A stretch of DNA of 18,547 bases from DASZGI01 sp035938995 (GCF_035938995.1 NZ_DASZGI010000143.1:1-18547); one strand, 5' to 3'; counted from the stretch's first letter, positions 1-8,318 are shown. Numbers and translations: made by a program. Notes: generated by a model from the letters alone, not told the origin.

Positions 1-1088
1 GGGTGCATCGCCTGCGCGGCCTCGCGGGTGTGCGGCTTGGCCGACTTGATCAGGCGGCTGAGTTCCTCGTAGACGCGCGGGCCGGCCTTGTCCGGCAACT
101 GGAGCCGCCCAAACGCGTTGAGTGCCTTCGCCGTGTCGTCCAACAGCAAGCTCAGCTCCGGCGGCACCGCCCGGTGCGCGCTCGGGATGCCGGTCTCCTC
201 GTTGCTCAGGTCCGCCAGCCCGCGCATCAGGCTGTTGAGCTGGGTGGCGACGTGGTCGAGGGCGATCGCCGCCTCGTCGACCCGGTGCACCGTGTCCAGG
301 TGAGCCGAGCGGCGCGGGTGGTACCTGACCGACTCCTCGGCCTGCTGGGCGATCTTGCGCGCGGTCTTCGCGGATGCGGCCAGCTCCCGGCTGCGCTCGA
401 GCCAGCGCTGCGCGTCCGCGTGGGTCCACTCGCCGCGCAGCCGCCGGGCCGCGTTCGCGCCCAACTCCGCCAGATCGTCGGCCAGGTCGGCCAGCTCCTT
501 CGCCGCGGTGCGGGTGAACGCGGGCGGCGCGACGAGCGTGTTGACCAGTACCCCGAACACCGCGCCGATCAGGCTGTCCACTATGCGCACCAGGCCGTAT
601 CTGTTGCCGAACGCCAGCACCAGCAGCCCGGTCACCGCGACCTGGTTGACCTGCGTGCCCAACTTCAGGGTGCGGCCGATCACCAGGCAGATCACCACCA
701 CAAGCGACATCGTCAGCCCATTGATGCCGAGGTAGCGGCCGACCGCCAGCGCGCCCAGCATCCCGGCGACCACCCCGGCGGTGTATTGGAGCGCGCGGGT
801 CACCGACTGGTAGACGGTCACCTGCACGACGACCAGAGCGGCGACCGAGGCCAGGATGGGGTCCTGGATGTGCAGAAACCCCTGGCAGGTCTCCCACGCC
901 AGCGCCGCGGCGAGAGCGGCCTTCGCGGTCTGCCGGAACGCGTCGCGCTCCCGCAGCAGCCAGTGCTGGAAGCCGTGCAGCCGAAACGAGCGGACCGTCG
1001 CGAGCACCGAACTCCAACCGCCCCGGTGCACCGCGTTGCGTGCGCGGTTGACCAGAGCCGCGGCATACCGGCCTTCATCCTCAGACAT
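1..1088 (-). CDS. FUSC/aromatic-acid-exporter-like membrane protein (3' end cut off)
   Basis: The frame is open from an ATG at 1088 to the left edge, so about 362 residues are visible and the C-terminus is missing. An in-frame ATG at 1103 is an alternative start; an in-frame stop at 1116-1118 excludes anything longer. After a basic N-terminal stretch containing FRQTAKAALAAALAW come about six hydrophobic segments, including PILASVAALVVVQVTVYQSV, YTAGVVAGMLGALAVG, LTMSLVVVICLVIG and LIGAVFGVLVNTLVAPPAF. A long charged, probably coiled-coil cytoplasmic region follows. This arrangement is typical of the FUSC / ArAE family, which is linked to export of aromatic acids or small organic anions; the substrate cannot be told. 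It is divergent from the DUF2520 gene across about 145 bp, and an AATAAT box (minus strand, 1118-1123) is a possible -10. The family call rests on fold pattern, not on a catalytic motif. Confidence 0.8.
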   Translation of the reverse strand, partial: MSEDEGRYAAALVNRARNAVHRGGWSSVLATVRSFRLHGFQHWLLRERDAFRQTAKAALAAALAWETCQGFLHIQDPILASVAALVVVQVTVYQSVTRALQYTAGVVAGMLGALAVGRYLGINGLTMSLVVVICLVIGRTLKLGTQVNQVAVTGLLVLAFGNRYGLVRIVDSLIGAVFGVLVNTLVAPPAFTRTAAKELADLADDLAELGANAARRLRGEWTHADAQRWLERSRELAASAKTARKIAQQAEESVRYHPRRSAHLDTVHRVDEAAIALDHVATQLNSLMRGLADLSNEETGIPSAHRAVPPELSLLLDDTAKALNAFGRLQLPDKAGPRVYEELSRLIKSAKPHTREAAQAMH

Positions 1089-1247
1089 GGTCGCTGCTCT
1101 CATCTCCCTGCATGATCATTATTCTCTCGTACCTGGGACGTTCCGGAGCGGACCGGGACGGCAGCCATCGGCCTGAGCGCGTACGCTTATTCCACGTCCG
1201 GTACCCCCAGAGGGACTGGAACGCATTGACGGGTGAGGAGTGACGCT

Positions 1248-2156
1248 GTGGACGGCTCGGACGCCGACATCTCGTCCCGGCCCGGCCGCTTCAGCGTCGG
1301 GGTCATCGGAGCGGGACGGGTCGGCCCGGTGCTCGGCGCCGCGCTCGCCCGGGCGGGGCATCCGGTGGTCGCCGCCTCCGGGGTGTCGGACCGCTCTCGC
1401 CGCCGCGCCGAGGATCTACTGCCGGGCGTCCCCCTGCTGCCCGCCGCAGACGTGGCCGAGCGGGCGCGACTGGTGCTGCTCACGGTTCCTGACGACGCGC
1501 TGAGCGACTTGGTGGCCGGTCTCGCTTCGACCGGGGCGATCCGGGCGGGCCAGGTGGTGGTGCACACGTCCGGACGTTACGGGGTCGGCATTCTCGACCC
1601 GGCGCTCAACGCGGGGGCGCTGCCGCTCGCCCTGCACCCGGTCATGACGTTCACCGGCACGGACGTGGACCTCGCGCGCCTGTCCGGCTGCTCCTTCGGG
1701 GTGACCGCGCCCGAGCTGTTCCGGCCCATGGCCGAGGCGCTGGTGGTCGAGATGGGCGGCGAGCCGGAGTGGATCGCCGAGGAGAAGCGCCCGCTGTACC
1801 ACGCGGCGCTGGCATCCGGCGCGAACCACCTGGTCACCCTCGTCGCCCAGGCGGCCGAGTTGCTGGGCGAGTGCGGCGTGGCCAACCCGAACCACATGCT
1901 CGGCCCGTTGCTCGGTGCCGCCCTCGACAACGCCCTGCGCTTCGGCGACGCCGCGCTCACCGGGCCGGTCGCGCGCGGGGACGCGGGCACCGTGGCGGCG
2001 CATCTGGCCGAACTCGGCCGGGTCGATCCGCACGGCCTGGTGCGGTCGGCGTACCTGGCCATGGCCCGGCTCACCGCCGACCGGGCGCTGGCGGCCGGAC
2101 TGCTCACCACGGAGCAGGCGGCGACTCTGCTGGACGTTTTGGGCGGCGCTGTATGA
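1248..2156 (+). CDS. Rossmann-like/DUF2520 oxidoreductase, candidate ketopantoate reductase
   Basis: The 302-aa protein begins with a dinucleotide-binding Rossmann fold (GVIGAGRVG, about residues 18-26, then a typical alternating beta/alpha pattern). Further features are a conserved ALHPVMTFTG segment and a helical C-terminal half with EEKRPLYHAALASGANHL, as in DUF2520 proteins related to 6-phosphogluconate dehydrogenase-type reductases. GTG 1248 is preferred because GAGGAG (1235-1240) lies 7 nt upstream; an in-frame GTG at 1233 overlaps that ribosome-binding site. The stop codon overlaps an ATG (ATGA, 2153-2156) and the next gene is panC. A NAD(P)H-dependent reductase next to panC, with no classical panE in the window, suggests the pantothenate-branch reduction of ketopantoate. 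From memory, a DUF2520-type ketopantoate reductase (PanG) has been described in other bacteria. The domain call is firm; the reaction is inference. Confidence 0.85.
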   Translation: MDGSDADISSRPGRFSVGVIGAGRVGPVLGAALARAGHPVVAASGVSDRSRRRAEDLLPGVPLLPAADVAERARLVLLTVPDDALSDLVAGLASTGAIRAGQVVVHTSGRYGVGILDPALNAGALPLALHPVMTFTGTDVDLARLSGCSFGVTAPELFRPMAEALVVEMGGEPEWIAEEKRPLYHAALASGANHLVTLVAQAAELLGECGVANPNHMLGPLLGAALDNALRFGDAALTGPVARGDAGTVAAHLAELGRVDPHGLVRSAYLAMARLTADRALAAGLLTTEQAATLLDVLGGAV

Positions 2157-2203
2157 CCATGGCGAGCTTGGGGAACGGCCGGGTCTTAGGAGGTCTCTTG
2201 TGA
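2153..2203 (+). other. 16-codon bridging mini-ORF between the DUF2520 gene and panC
   Basis: An ATG overlapping the DUF2520 stop (ATGA at 2153-2156) opens a 16-codon frame. Its TGA (2201-2203) overlaps the GTG start of panC (2200-2202). Codon 12 is TTA (2186-2188), immediately before the panC Shine-Dalgarno GGAGG (2189-2193). The arrangement could carry ribosomes from the upstream gene onto panC. The peptide resembles nothing known, and the overlap may be chance in a GC-rich leader; panC has a good ribosome-binding site of its own. Confidence 0.25.
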
Positions 2204-3090
2204 CGAGGGTCGTGCACAGCCGCGCGGATCTCGAGGCGGCGCGGGCGGGGCGGTTCGGCGACACGGCCGTGGTGATGACCATGGGCGCGCTGCACGAGGG
2301 ACACCTCGCGCTGATCCGGGCCGCGCGGGCGTCGGCGAAGACCGTGATCGTCACCGTCTTCGTCAATCCGCTGCAGTTCGGGCCGAACGAGGACTTCGAC
2401 CGCTACCCGCGCACCCTCGACGAGGATGTCCGCATGTGCGAGGAGGCCGAGGTCGACGTCGTCTTCGCCCCGGCGGTCGACGACGTCTACCCGGGCGGCA
2501 CACCGATGGTGACGGTGCATCCCGGCGCGATGGGCGACGTGCTCGAGGGCGCCTTTCGGCCGGGCTTCTTCGGCGGCGTGCTGACCGTGGTGAACAAGCT
2601 GCTGAACCTGACCGCTCCGGACGTCGCCTACTTCGGCCAGAAGGACGCCCAGCAGCTCGCGCTCGTCCGGCGGATGGCGCTGGACTTCAACCTCCCGGTC
2701 GAGATCGTCGGCGTGCCGACGGTGCGCGAGCCGGACGGTCTGGCTCTCTCGAGCCGGAACCGGTACCTGTCGACCGAGGAGCGCACCACGGCGCTCGCGC
2801 TCAGCGCGGCGCTCGCCGCGGGCGCGCAGCAGGCGACCGCGGCCGGGATCCGGTCGGCGGCGCGGGCGGTGCTGGACCGGGCCGCCGCGGCGGACCCGCC
2901 GCTGGGCACCGACTACCTCGCGCTGGTCGGCCCCGACGACTTCCTCGAGGTCGCGGACGACCACGCGGGAGACGCGATCCTCGCCGTCGCCGCCCGGGTG
3001 GGCGGCACGAGACTCATCGACAACGTGCCCCTGCGGATCGCGGCCGCGCATCCGGCCGGGGGCGAGAAGAACGGGGACGAGGCGCGATGA
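2200..3090 (+). CDS. panC: pantothenate synthetase (pantoate-beta-alanine ligase)
   Basis: PanC joins pantoate and beta-alanine at the expense of ATP to make pantothenate, in the cytoplasm. The 296-aa product has the family's nucleotidyl-transferase signatures in order: MGALHEGH (residues 28-35, HIGH-like), FVNPLQFGPNEDFDRYPR (54-71), FRPGFFGGVLTVVNKL, FGQKDAQQ (145-152) and GLALSSRN (180-187, KMSKS-like). Its length is normal for the family. GTG 2200 is chosen because GGAGG ends 6 nt upstream and the family begins just before this point. The stop overlaps the nadB start in ATGA (3087-3090), so panC and nadB are probably translationally coupled. PanB and PanD are not in the window. Confidence 0.97.
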   Translation: MTRVVHSRADLEAARAGRFGDTAVVMTMGALHEGHLALIRAARASAKTVIVTVFVNPLQFGPNEDFDRYPRTLDEDVRMCEEAEVDVVFAPAVDDVYPGGTPMVTVHPGAMGDVLEGAFRPGFFGGVLTVVNKLLNLTAPDVAYFGQKDAQQLALVRRMALDFNLPVEIVGVPTVREPDGLALSSRNRYLSTEERTTALALSAALAAGAQQATAAGIRSAARAVLDRAAAADPPLGTDYLALVGPDDFLEVADDHAGDAILAVAARVGGTRLIDNVPLRIAAAHPAGGEKNGDEAR

Positions 3091-4811
3091 CCCAGATACC
3101 GACGACGACACCGGCACAGGCATCGGCACCGGCGACCGTCCCCTCGACGACCCGGATATCGAGGCTCCGCGCGCCGGAGCCGGGCTGGACCGCGTACGCC
3201 GACACCGTCGTGGTCGGCTCGGGCATCGCCGGGCTCACCGCGGCGCTCGCGGCCCGGCACGCCGGCTCGGTGCTCCTCGTCACCAAGGCCCAGCGGTCCG
3301 ACGGCTCGACCCGCTGGGCGCAGGGCGGCATCGCGGCGGCGCTCGGCCTCGGCGACACGCCCGAGGCGCACCTGAAGGACACGCTCGTGGCCGGCGCCGG
3401 CCTCTGCGACCCTGAAGCGGTGCGGATCCTGGTCACCGAGGGCCCGGCCGCGGTCCGCAACCTGCTGATCAACCGGGGCGCGGAGTTCGACCGCCGCTCC
3501 GACGGCTCGATCGCGCTCGGCCGCGAGGGCGGCCACCACGCCGACCGGATCCTGCACGCGGGCGGCGACGCCACCGGGGCCGAAGTGTCCCGGACCCTGC
3601 TGGCCCGGCTCGACCAGCTGATGGACGAGATCGAGGTCATCGACCACGCCCTGGCGCTCGACCTGCTCACCGACCCGTCCGGGCGCGCCGCCGGGCTGAC
3701 CCTGCACGTCATGGGGGAGGGCGCGCGCGACGGGGTCGGCGCCGTGCGGGCGCGCGCGGTGGTGCTGGCCACCGGCGGGCTGGGCCAGGTCTTCAACGCC
3801 ACCACGAACCCCTCGGTGGCCACTGGCGACGGCGTCGCGATGGCGCTGCGGGCCGGGGCGCGGGTCGCGGACCTGGAGTTCGTCCAGTTCCACCCGACCG
3901 TGCTCTGGCTCGGTCCCAGCGCGCGCGGCCAGCTTCCGCTGATCTCCGAAGCGGTACGCGGCGAGGGCGCCTTCCTGGTCGACGCGGCCGGCGAGCGCTT
4001 CATGACCGGGCTGCACGAGCTGGCCGACCTCGCCCCCCGCGACATCGTGGCCAAGGCGATCCGCCGCCGCGCGCTCGAAGCCGGCCTCGACCACCTCTGG
4101 CTGGACGCGCGGCACTTCGGCGAGGACAAGTGGCGCGGCCGGTTCCCCACCATCTGGGAATCGCTGCACGAGCACGGCATCGACCCGGTCCGGGAGCTGA
4201 TCCCGGTCGCCCCCGCCGAGCACTACGCGTCCGGCGGCGTGCTGACGGACCTTTGGGGCCGCACGTCGATTCCCGGGCTCTACGCGTGCGGTGAGACCGC
4301 CTGCACCGGTGTGCACGGAGCCAACCGGCTCGCCTCCAACTCGCTGCTTGAGGGGCTGGTCTTCGCCGACCGGATCGGCCGCGACCTGGTCCGCGCCTTC
4401 GGCCCCGACGGCGATCCGGCCCCGGGCGAACCGGCGCCCGACCGGCGTCCGCAGGTTCTGTACGCGCCGTCCGTGCGCGCAGAGACCCAGCAAACGATGA
4501 GCGAAGGGGCAGGAGTGTTGCGGAGTGCCGCCTCGCTGGCCATCACCCTCGATACGCTCGGCTCGCTCACCGAACCGGCCGGTCCGGAGCCGTGCGCGGA
4601 AGCGTGGGAGGCGACCAACCTCCAGCAGGTCGCGGCCGTGATGGCGGAGGCGGCGGCGCGCCGCGAGGAGACCCGCGGCTCGCACTGGCGCGAGGATTTC
4701 CCGGCGGCGGACGACGCGCGCTGGAGGGTCCGTCAGATCGCCCAAGCGACCGCTGACGGCGTTCGGATCGAGGAGCGGGCCGTGCCCGACGACGCGGACA
4801 CGGTTTTGTGA
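3087..4811 (+). CDS. nadB: L-aspartate oxidase
   Basis: NadB oxidises L-aspartate to iminoaspartate, the first step of de novo NAD synthesis, using FAD. The 574-aa protein has the N-terminal FAD motif VVGSGIAGL (residues 42-50), STRWAQGGIAAAL, the fumarate reductase-like active-site region EFVQFHPT and RGEGAFLVDAAGERFM, and ACTGVHGANRLASNSLLEG near residues 405-425. A helical C-terminal domain ends the chain. About 35 Pro/Thr/Ala-rich residues precede the FAD fold, somewhat longer than usual, so the true start could be a little downstream. However, the ATG at 3087 is coupled to panC by ATGA. The partner NadA (quinolinate synthase) is absent here, so quinolinate formation needs a distant gene. 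Confidence 0.96.
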   Translation: MTQIPTTTPAQASAPATVPSTTRISRLRAPEPGWTAYADTVVVGSGIAGLTAALAARHAGSVLLVTKAQRSDGSTRWAQGGIAAALGLGDTPEAHLKDTLVAGAGLCDPEAVRILVTEGPAAVRNLLINRGAEFDRRSDGSIALGREGGHHADRILHAGGDATGAEVSRTLLARLDQLMDEIEVIDHALALDLLTDPSGRAAGLTLHVMGEGARDGVGAVRARAVVLATGGLGQVFNATTNPSVATGDGVAMALRAGARVADLEFVQFHPTVLWLGPSARGQLPLISEAVRGEGAFLVDAAGERFMTGLHELADLAPRDIVAKAIRRRALEAGLDHLWLDARHFGEDKWRGRFPTIWESLHEHGIDPVRELIPVAPAEHYASGGVLTDLWGRTSIPGLYACGETACTGVHGANRLASNSLLEGLVFADRIGRDLVRAFGPDGDPAPGEPAPDRRPQVLYAPSVRAETQQTMSEGAGVLRSAASLAITLDTLGSLTEPAGPEPCAEAWEATNLQQVAAVMAEAAARREETRGSHWREDFPAADDARWRVRQIAQATADGVRIEERAVPDDADTVL

Positions 4812-4942
4812 ACGAGCTCGTTGTGAATGGGCGTGCTGCGGGACGGGGGCGGCGAAGTGGGGGCTGTGAAATGGGCAGATGTGTAATGGGCGCCGGAGCC
4901 GACATGGCGTCGGACCCGAGCATTGAGGAGGAGTCGCGGTGA
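4808..4942 (+). CDS. possible 44-codon bridging ORF between nadB and nadC
   Basis: The reading frame starts at a GTG inside the nadB stop (GTGA, 4808-4811) and stops at a TGA overlapping the nadC GTG (GTGA, 4939-4942), so it fills the 127-bp gap exactly. The predicted peptide is Gly/Arg-rich with two cysteines (GGCEMGRC) and an acidic end (IEEESR). It resembles no family I know. About 68% of third codon positions are G or C, clearly lower than in the flanking genes, and the start has no Shine-Dalgarno of its own, which argues against coding. The acidic EEES stretch is simply the translated nadC ribosome-binding site (GAGGAGGAG). Treat it as a weak candidate whose main support is the double overlap. 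Confidence 0.25.
   Translation: MNELVVNGRAAGRGRRSGGCEMGRCVMGAGADMASDPSIEEESR
4822..4891 (+). repeat. three short direct repeats TGTG(N)AATGGGC in the nadB-nadC gap
   Basis: The copies are TGTGAATGGGC at 4822-4832, TGTGAAATGGGC at 4865-4876 and TGTGTAATGGGC at 4880-4891. They share TGTG and AATGGGC and differ by one inserted or changed base. They are richer in A/T than the surrounding DNA. Their place just before nadC would suit regulator half-sites or a folded mRNA spacer. No known NAD regulator site is recognised. Confidence 0.5.
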
Positions 4943-5835
4943 TCTCAGCACCGATCGCCGACCGGCTTAAGGCCGCCGGCCTGGATCCAGATCAGGTCGA
5001 GCGGGTGGTCCGGCTGGCCCTCGACGAGGACCTGGACGGCGGCGTGGACATCACCAGCGCCGCCACCGTGGACGAGGACTCCCGCGCGGTCGCCGACTTC
5101 GCCACTCGCGCCACCGGCGTGGCCGCCGGCATCCCGGTCGCCGCGGCGGTGCTCGACGCCGTGTCGGGCGGCGACGCGCAGGTGGAGTTCCGCGTCGCGG
5201 ACGGTGCCCGCATCGAGCCCGGCGACGTGCTGTTCACCGTCTCGGGCCGTACCCGCGACCTGCTCACCGGCGAGCGCACCGCGCTGAACCTGCTCTCCCA
5301 CCTCTCCGGGGTCGCGACCCTCACCCGGGCCTGGGTGGACGCGGTGGCGGGAACCGGCGCGAAGATCCGGGACACCCGCAAGACCACACCCGGCCTGCGC
5401 CGCCTGGAGAAGTACGCGGTGCGCTGCGGCGGCGGGGTAAACCACCGGATGTCGCTCTCCGACGCCGCGATGGTCAAGGACAACCACGTGATCGCGGCCG
5501 GCGGCGTGGTCGAGGCGTTCGCCGCGGTCCGCAAGCGCTTCCCGGACGTGCCGATCGAGGTCGAGGTGGACACGCTGGACCAGCTTCTGCCGGTGGTCGA
5601 GGCCGGGGCGGAGCTGGTGCTGCTGGACAACTTCACGCCGGAGCGGATGCGCGCCGCGGTGCTTCTCGTCGGCCGCAACGAGCCGTACGGCCGCACCAGG
5701 CTCGAGGCGAGCGGCGGCCTGACGCTGAGCGGGGCCCGTGCGGCCGCCGATACCGGGGTCGACTATCTTTCGGTCGGCGCCCTGACCCACTCGGCGCCGA
5801 TCCTCGACATCGGCTGCGACTTCCGCTCGCCCTGA
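4939..5835 (+). CDS. nadC: nicotinate-nucleotide diphosphorylase (carboxylating), quinolinate phosphoribosyltransferase
   Basis: NadC converts quinolinate and PRPP to nicotinate mononucleotide with loss of CO2, the third step of de novo NAD synthesis. The 298-aa product has the family length and motifs: ALDEDLDGGVDITS near the N-terminus, GERTALNLLSHLSGVAT, DTRKTTPGLRRLEKYAVRCG (starting at residue 145), GGVNHR, MVKDNH, IEVEV, LLDNF, EASGG and the C-terminal SVGALTHS. These residues line the PRPP and quinolinate pockets. GTG 4939 follows a strong GAGGAGGAG (4925-4933) with 5-7 nt spacing. It lies in the same run as nadB, separated by the 127-bp spacer described at 4808-4942. Confidence 0.96.
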   Translation: MISAPIADRLKAAGLDPDQVERVVRLALDEDLDGGVDITSAATVDEDSRAVADFATRATGVAAGIPVAAAVLDAVSGGDAQVEFRVADGARIEPGDVLFTVSGRTRDLLTGERTALNLLSHLSGVATLTRAWVDAVAGTGAKIRDTRKTTPGLRRLEKYAVRCGGGVNHRMSLSDAAMVKDNHVIAAGGVVEAFAAVRKRFPDVPIEVEVDTLDQLLPVVEAGAELVLLDNFTPERMRAAVLLVGRNEPYGRTRLEASGGLTLSGARAAADTGVDYLSVGALTHSAPILDIGCDFRSP

Positions 5836-5935
5836 CCGCCAGTCCGCGCCCGAAGCCTTCGCATAACCGCGCTACGCACCGAACCCGCACCACCAGCGCC
5901 CCCTTACGCAACGTCTCGGATCTAAGGCCCACGCC

Positions 5936-6724
5936 ATGCTTCTCACGATCGATATCGGAAACACCCATACGGTGCTCGGCCTGTTCGAGGGCGAGGAGAT
6001 CGTCGAGCACTGGCGTGTCTCCACCGACCCGCAGCGCACCGCGGACGAACACGCCGTGCTGCTCCAAGGCCTCATGAACAACCACCCGCTGGTCGGTGAC
6101 AGCGGCGTGGACGGGATCGCGCTGTGCTCCACCGTCCCGTCCGTGCTGCAGGAGATGCGGGACATGATCCGCCGCTACTACGGCGACATCCCCTCCCTGG
6201 TGGTCGAGCCCGGGGTCAAGACCGGCATCCCGGTGCTGGTCGACAACCCCAAGGAGGTCGGCACCGACCGGATCATCAACGCGCTCGCTGCCGTGCACCT
6301 TTACGGCGCCCCCTGCATCGTGGTGGACCTGGGCACCGCGACCTCGTTCGACGCCGTCTCCGCGCGCGGCGAGTGGATCGGCGGCGCGATCGCCCCCGGG
6401 ATCCAGATCTCGGTGGACGCGCTCGGCGCCCGCGGCGCCCAGCTGCGCAAGATCGAGCTGGCCCGGCCGCGCTCGGTGATCGGCAAGAACACCGTCGAGT
6501 GCATGCAGGCCGGCATCCTCTACGGCTTCGCCGGCCAGATCGACGGCGTGGTCAACCGGATGGCCGACGAACTGTCCGACGACCCGAACGACGTCACCGT
6601 CGTGGCCACCGGCGGCCTGGCGCCGCTCGTGCTCGAGGAGGCCGAGGTCATCGACGCGCACGAGCCCTGGCTCACCCTGATCGGCCTGCGACTGGTGTAC
6701 GAGCGCAACATCGGCACCACCTGA
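5936..6724 (+). CDS. coaX: type III pantothenate kinase
   Basis: CoaX phosphorylates pantothenate with ATP, the first committed step of CoA synthesis, and so uses the product of panC upstream. The 262-aa protein has the acetate/sugar kinase-type fold motifs expected: DIGNTHT at residues 6-12 (phosphate binding), a GTDR pantothenate-binding segment near 109-112, DLGTATSFD near 131-139 (catalytic Asp), and GGAIAPGIQIS. The 100 bp before it contain only a weak AAGG ribosome-binding site and no clear promoter. It may be co-transcribed with nadC or have its own promoter. Type III enzymes are typically insensitive to CoA feedback; that is family knowledge and is not visible here. Confidence 0.95.
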   Translation: MLLTIDIGNTHTVLGLFEGEEIVEHWRVSTDPQRTADEHAVLLQGLMNNHPLVGDSGVDGIALCSTVPSVLQEMRDMIRRYYGDIPSLVVEPGVKTGIPVLVDNPKEVGTDRIINALAAVHLYGAPCIVVDLGTATSFDAVSARGEWIGGAIAPGIQISVDALGARGAQLRKIELARPRSVIGKNTVECMQAGILYGFAGQIDGVVNRMADELSDDPNDVTVVATGGLAPLVLEEAEVIDAHEPWLTLIGLRLVYERNIGTT

Positions 6725-6784
6725 GCGGCGCTACCTCCGCGGCACAGGGCGGTAATGCCGTGCAGGCGGTTCTGGGCGCCCCCC

Positions 6785-6797
6785 TAGAATCGGACCC
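6785..6797 (+). promoter_or_regulatory. putative -10 box giving a leaderless lysS transcript
   Basis: TAGAAT (6785-6790) lies exactly 7 nt before the lysS ATG, and there is no Shine-Dalgarno between them. In actinomycetes a TANNNT box at this distance commonly places the transcription start on the start codon. No convincing -35 is visible. Confidence 0.5.
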
Positions 6798-8318
6798 ATG
6801 AGCGAAGCGCCGACCTCCGACAGTGGTATCCAGGACGAGCCCGAGCAGATGCGGGTGCGGCGGGAGAAGCTGGAGCGGATCAAAGCGCGCGGCGCCGACC
6901 CCTACCCCGTCGGCTACCCCAGGACCGCGACGATCGCCGAGGTCCGGGAGAAGTATCAGGGCCTGGAGCCGGACACCGCCACCGGCGAGCGCGTCGCGGT
7001 GGCCGGGCGCGTGCTGCTCTCGCGTACCGGCGGCAAGTTGTGCTTCGCCACGATCCGCGAGGCGGAGGCGGAGATCCAGGTGATGATCTCGCTGGACCGG
7101 GTCGGCGAGGCGTCGCTGGCGGACTGGAAGGCGGACGTGGACCTGGGCGACCACGTCGGCGTCACCGGCGAGGTGATCACCTCCCGGCGCGGCGAGCTGT
7201 CGATCCTGGCCGAGTCGTGGGCGATCACCGCCAAGTGCCTGCGCCCGCTGCCCGACAAGCACAAGGGCCTGGCGGATCCGGAGGCGCGGGTGCGCCAGCG
7301 GTACGTCGACCTGATCGTGAACGCGGACGCGCGCTCGATGATGCGCAAGCGGTCCGCGATGGTCCGCTCGATCCGCGACACCATGCACGGCGAGGGCTAC
7401 ATCGAGGTCGAGACGCCCGTGCTGGGCAGGGTGCACGGCGGTGCGACGGCGCGGCCGTTCGAAACCCATATCAACGCCTACAACATGGACCTGTACCTGC
7501 GGATCGCCACCGAGCTGCCGCTCAAGCGGCTGATCGTGGGTGGCGCCGAGCGGGTCTTCGAGATCGGGCGGCTGTTTCGCAACGAGGGCGCGGACGCCAC
7601 GCACAACCCCGAGTTCACCACGATCGAGACCTACGAGGCCTACGGCGATTACCGCACGCAGGCCGAGCTGACCCGCAAGCTGATCCTGAACGCGGCGCTC
7701 GCGGTGAACGGCGACACGGTGATCCGGGGCCTGGACGCGCACGGGGTCGAGCACGAGATCGATCTGGCCGAGCCGTGGGGCGAGGTCTCGATCTATCAGG
7801 GGATTTCTGAGCGGCTCGGCGAGGAGGTCACGCCCGAGACGAGCGTCGCGCGGCTGCGTGAGCTGGCGGACAAGGCCGATGTGCCCTACGAGGCGAAGTG
7901 GGGCCACGGGCAGATCGTCCTGGAGATGATCGAGCGGCTGCTTGAGGAGAACGTGGTCGCGCCCACGTTCCTGATGGACTATCCGACCGAGGTCTCGCCG
8001 CTGGCCCGCAAGCACCGGTCGATGCCGGGTGTCTCGGAGAAGTGGGACCTGGTCATCCTGGGCACCGAGCGGGCGACCGCGTTCTCCGAGCTGACCGATC
8101 CGATCGACCAGCGCGAGCGGCTGACCGCGCAGTCGCTGCTGGCGGCGGCCGGCGACGACGAGGCGATGCAGTTGGACGAGGACTTCCTGCGCGCGCTCGA
8201 GTACGGCATGCCGCCGACCGGCGGGATGGGCATGGGGATCGACCGGCTCATCATGATGCTGACCGGCAAGAACATCCGCGAGACGATCCTGTTTCCGCTG
8301 GTGCGCCCGGGATCGTGA
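6798..8318 (+). CDS. lysS: lysyl-tRNA synthetase, class II
   Basis: LysS charges tRNA-Lys with lysine. The 506-aa protein has an N-terminal OB-fold anticodon-binding domain (about residues 60-165, including VAVAGRVLLSRTGGKLCFAT) followed by the class II catalytic core. Motif 1 lies around EGYIEVETPVLGRVHGGATA, motif 2 is FRNEGADATHNPEFT (about 260-274), and motif 3 is GGMGMGIDRLIMML (about 474-487). Its length fits free-standing bacterial LysRS; there is no extra N-terminal membrane domain of the LysX type. The start has no ribosome-binding site but a -10-like TAGAAT 7 nt upstream, consistent with a leaderless mRNA. A small membrane protein gene follows after 27 bp. Confidence 0.97.
   Translation: MSEAPTSDSGIQDEPEQMRVRREKLERIKARGADPYPVGYPRTATIAEVREKYQGLEPDTATGERVAVAGRVLLSRTGGKLCFATIREAEAEIQVMISLDRVGEASLADWKADVDLGDHVGVTGEVITSRRGELSILAESWAITAKCLRPLPDKHKGLADPEARVRQRYVDLIVNADARSMMRKRSAMVRSIRDTMHGEGYIEVETPVLGRVHGGATARPFETHINAYNMDLYLRIATELPLKRLIVGGAERVFEIGRLFRNEGADATHNPEFTTIETYEAYGDYRTQAELTRKLILNAALAVNGDTVIRGLDAHGVEHEIDLAEPWGEVSIYQGISERLGEEVTPETSVARLRELADKADVPYEAKWGHGQIVLEMIERLLEENVVAPTFLMDYPTEVSPLARKHRSMPGVSEKWDLVILGTERATAFSELTDPIDQRERLTAQSLLAAAGDDEAMQLDEDFLRALEYGMPPTGGMGMGIDRLIMMLTGKNIRETILFPLVRPGS

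Noticed and set aside
2913..4745. Long minus-strand ORF (610 codons) opposite nadB
   Set aside because: Same reason: shadow of nadB without recognisable domains.
5836..5935. Riboswitch or promoter in the nadC-coaX gap
   Set aside because: Only a weak AAGG and no convincing stem or hexamers; nothing supports a call.
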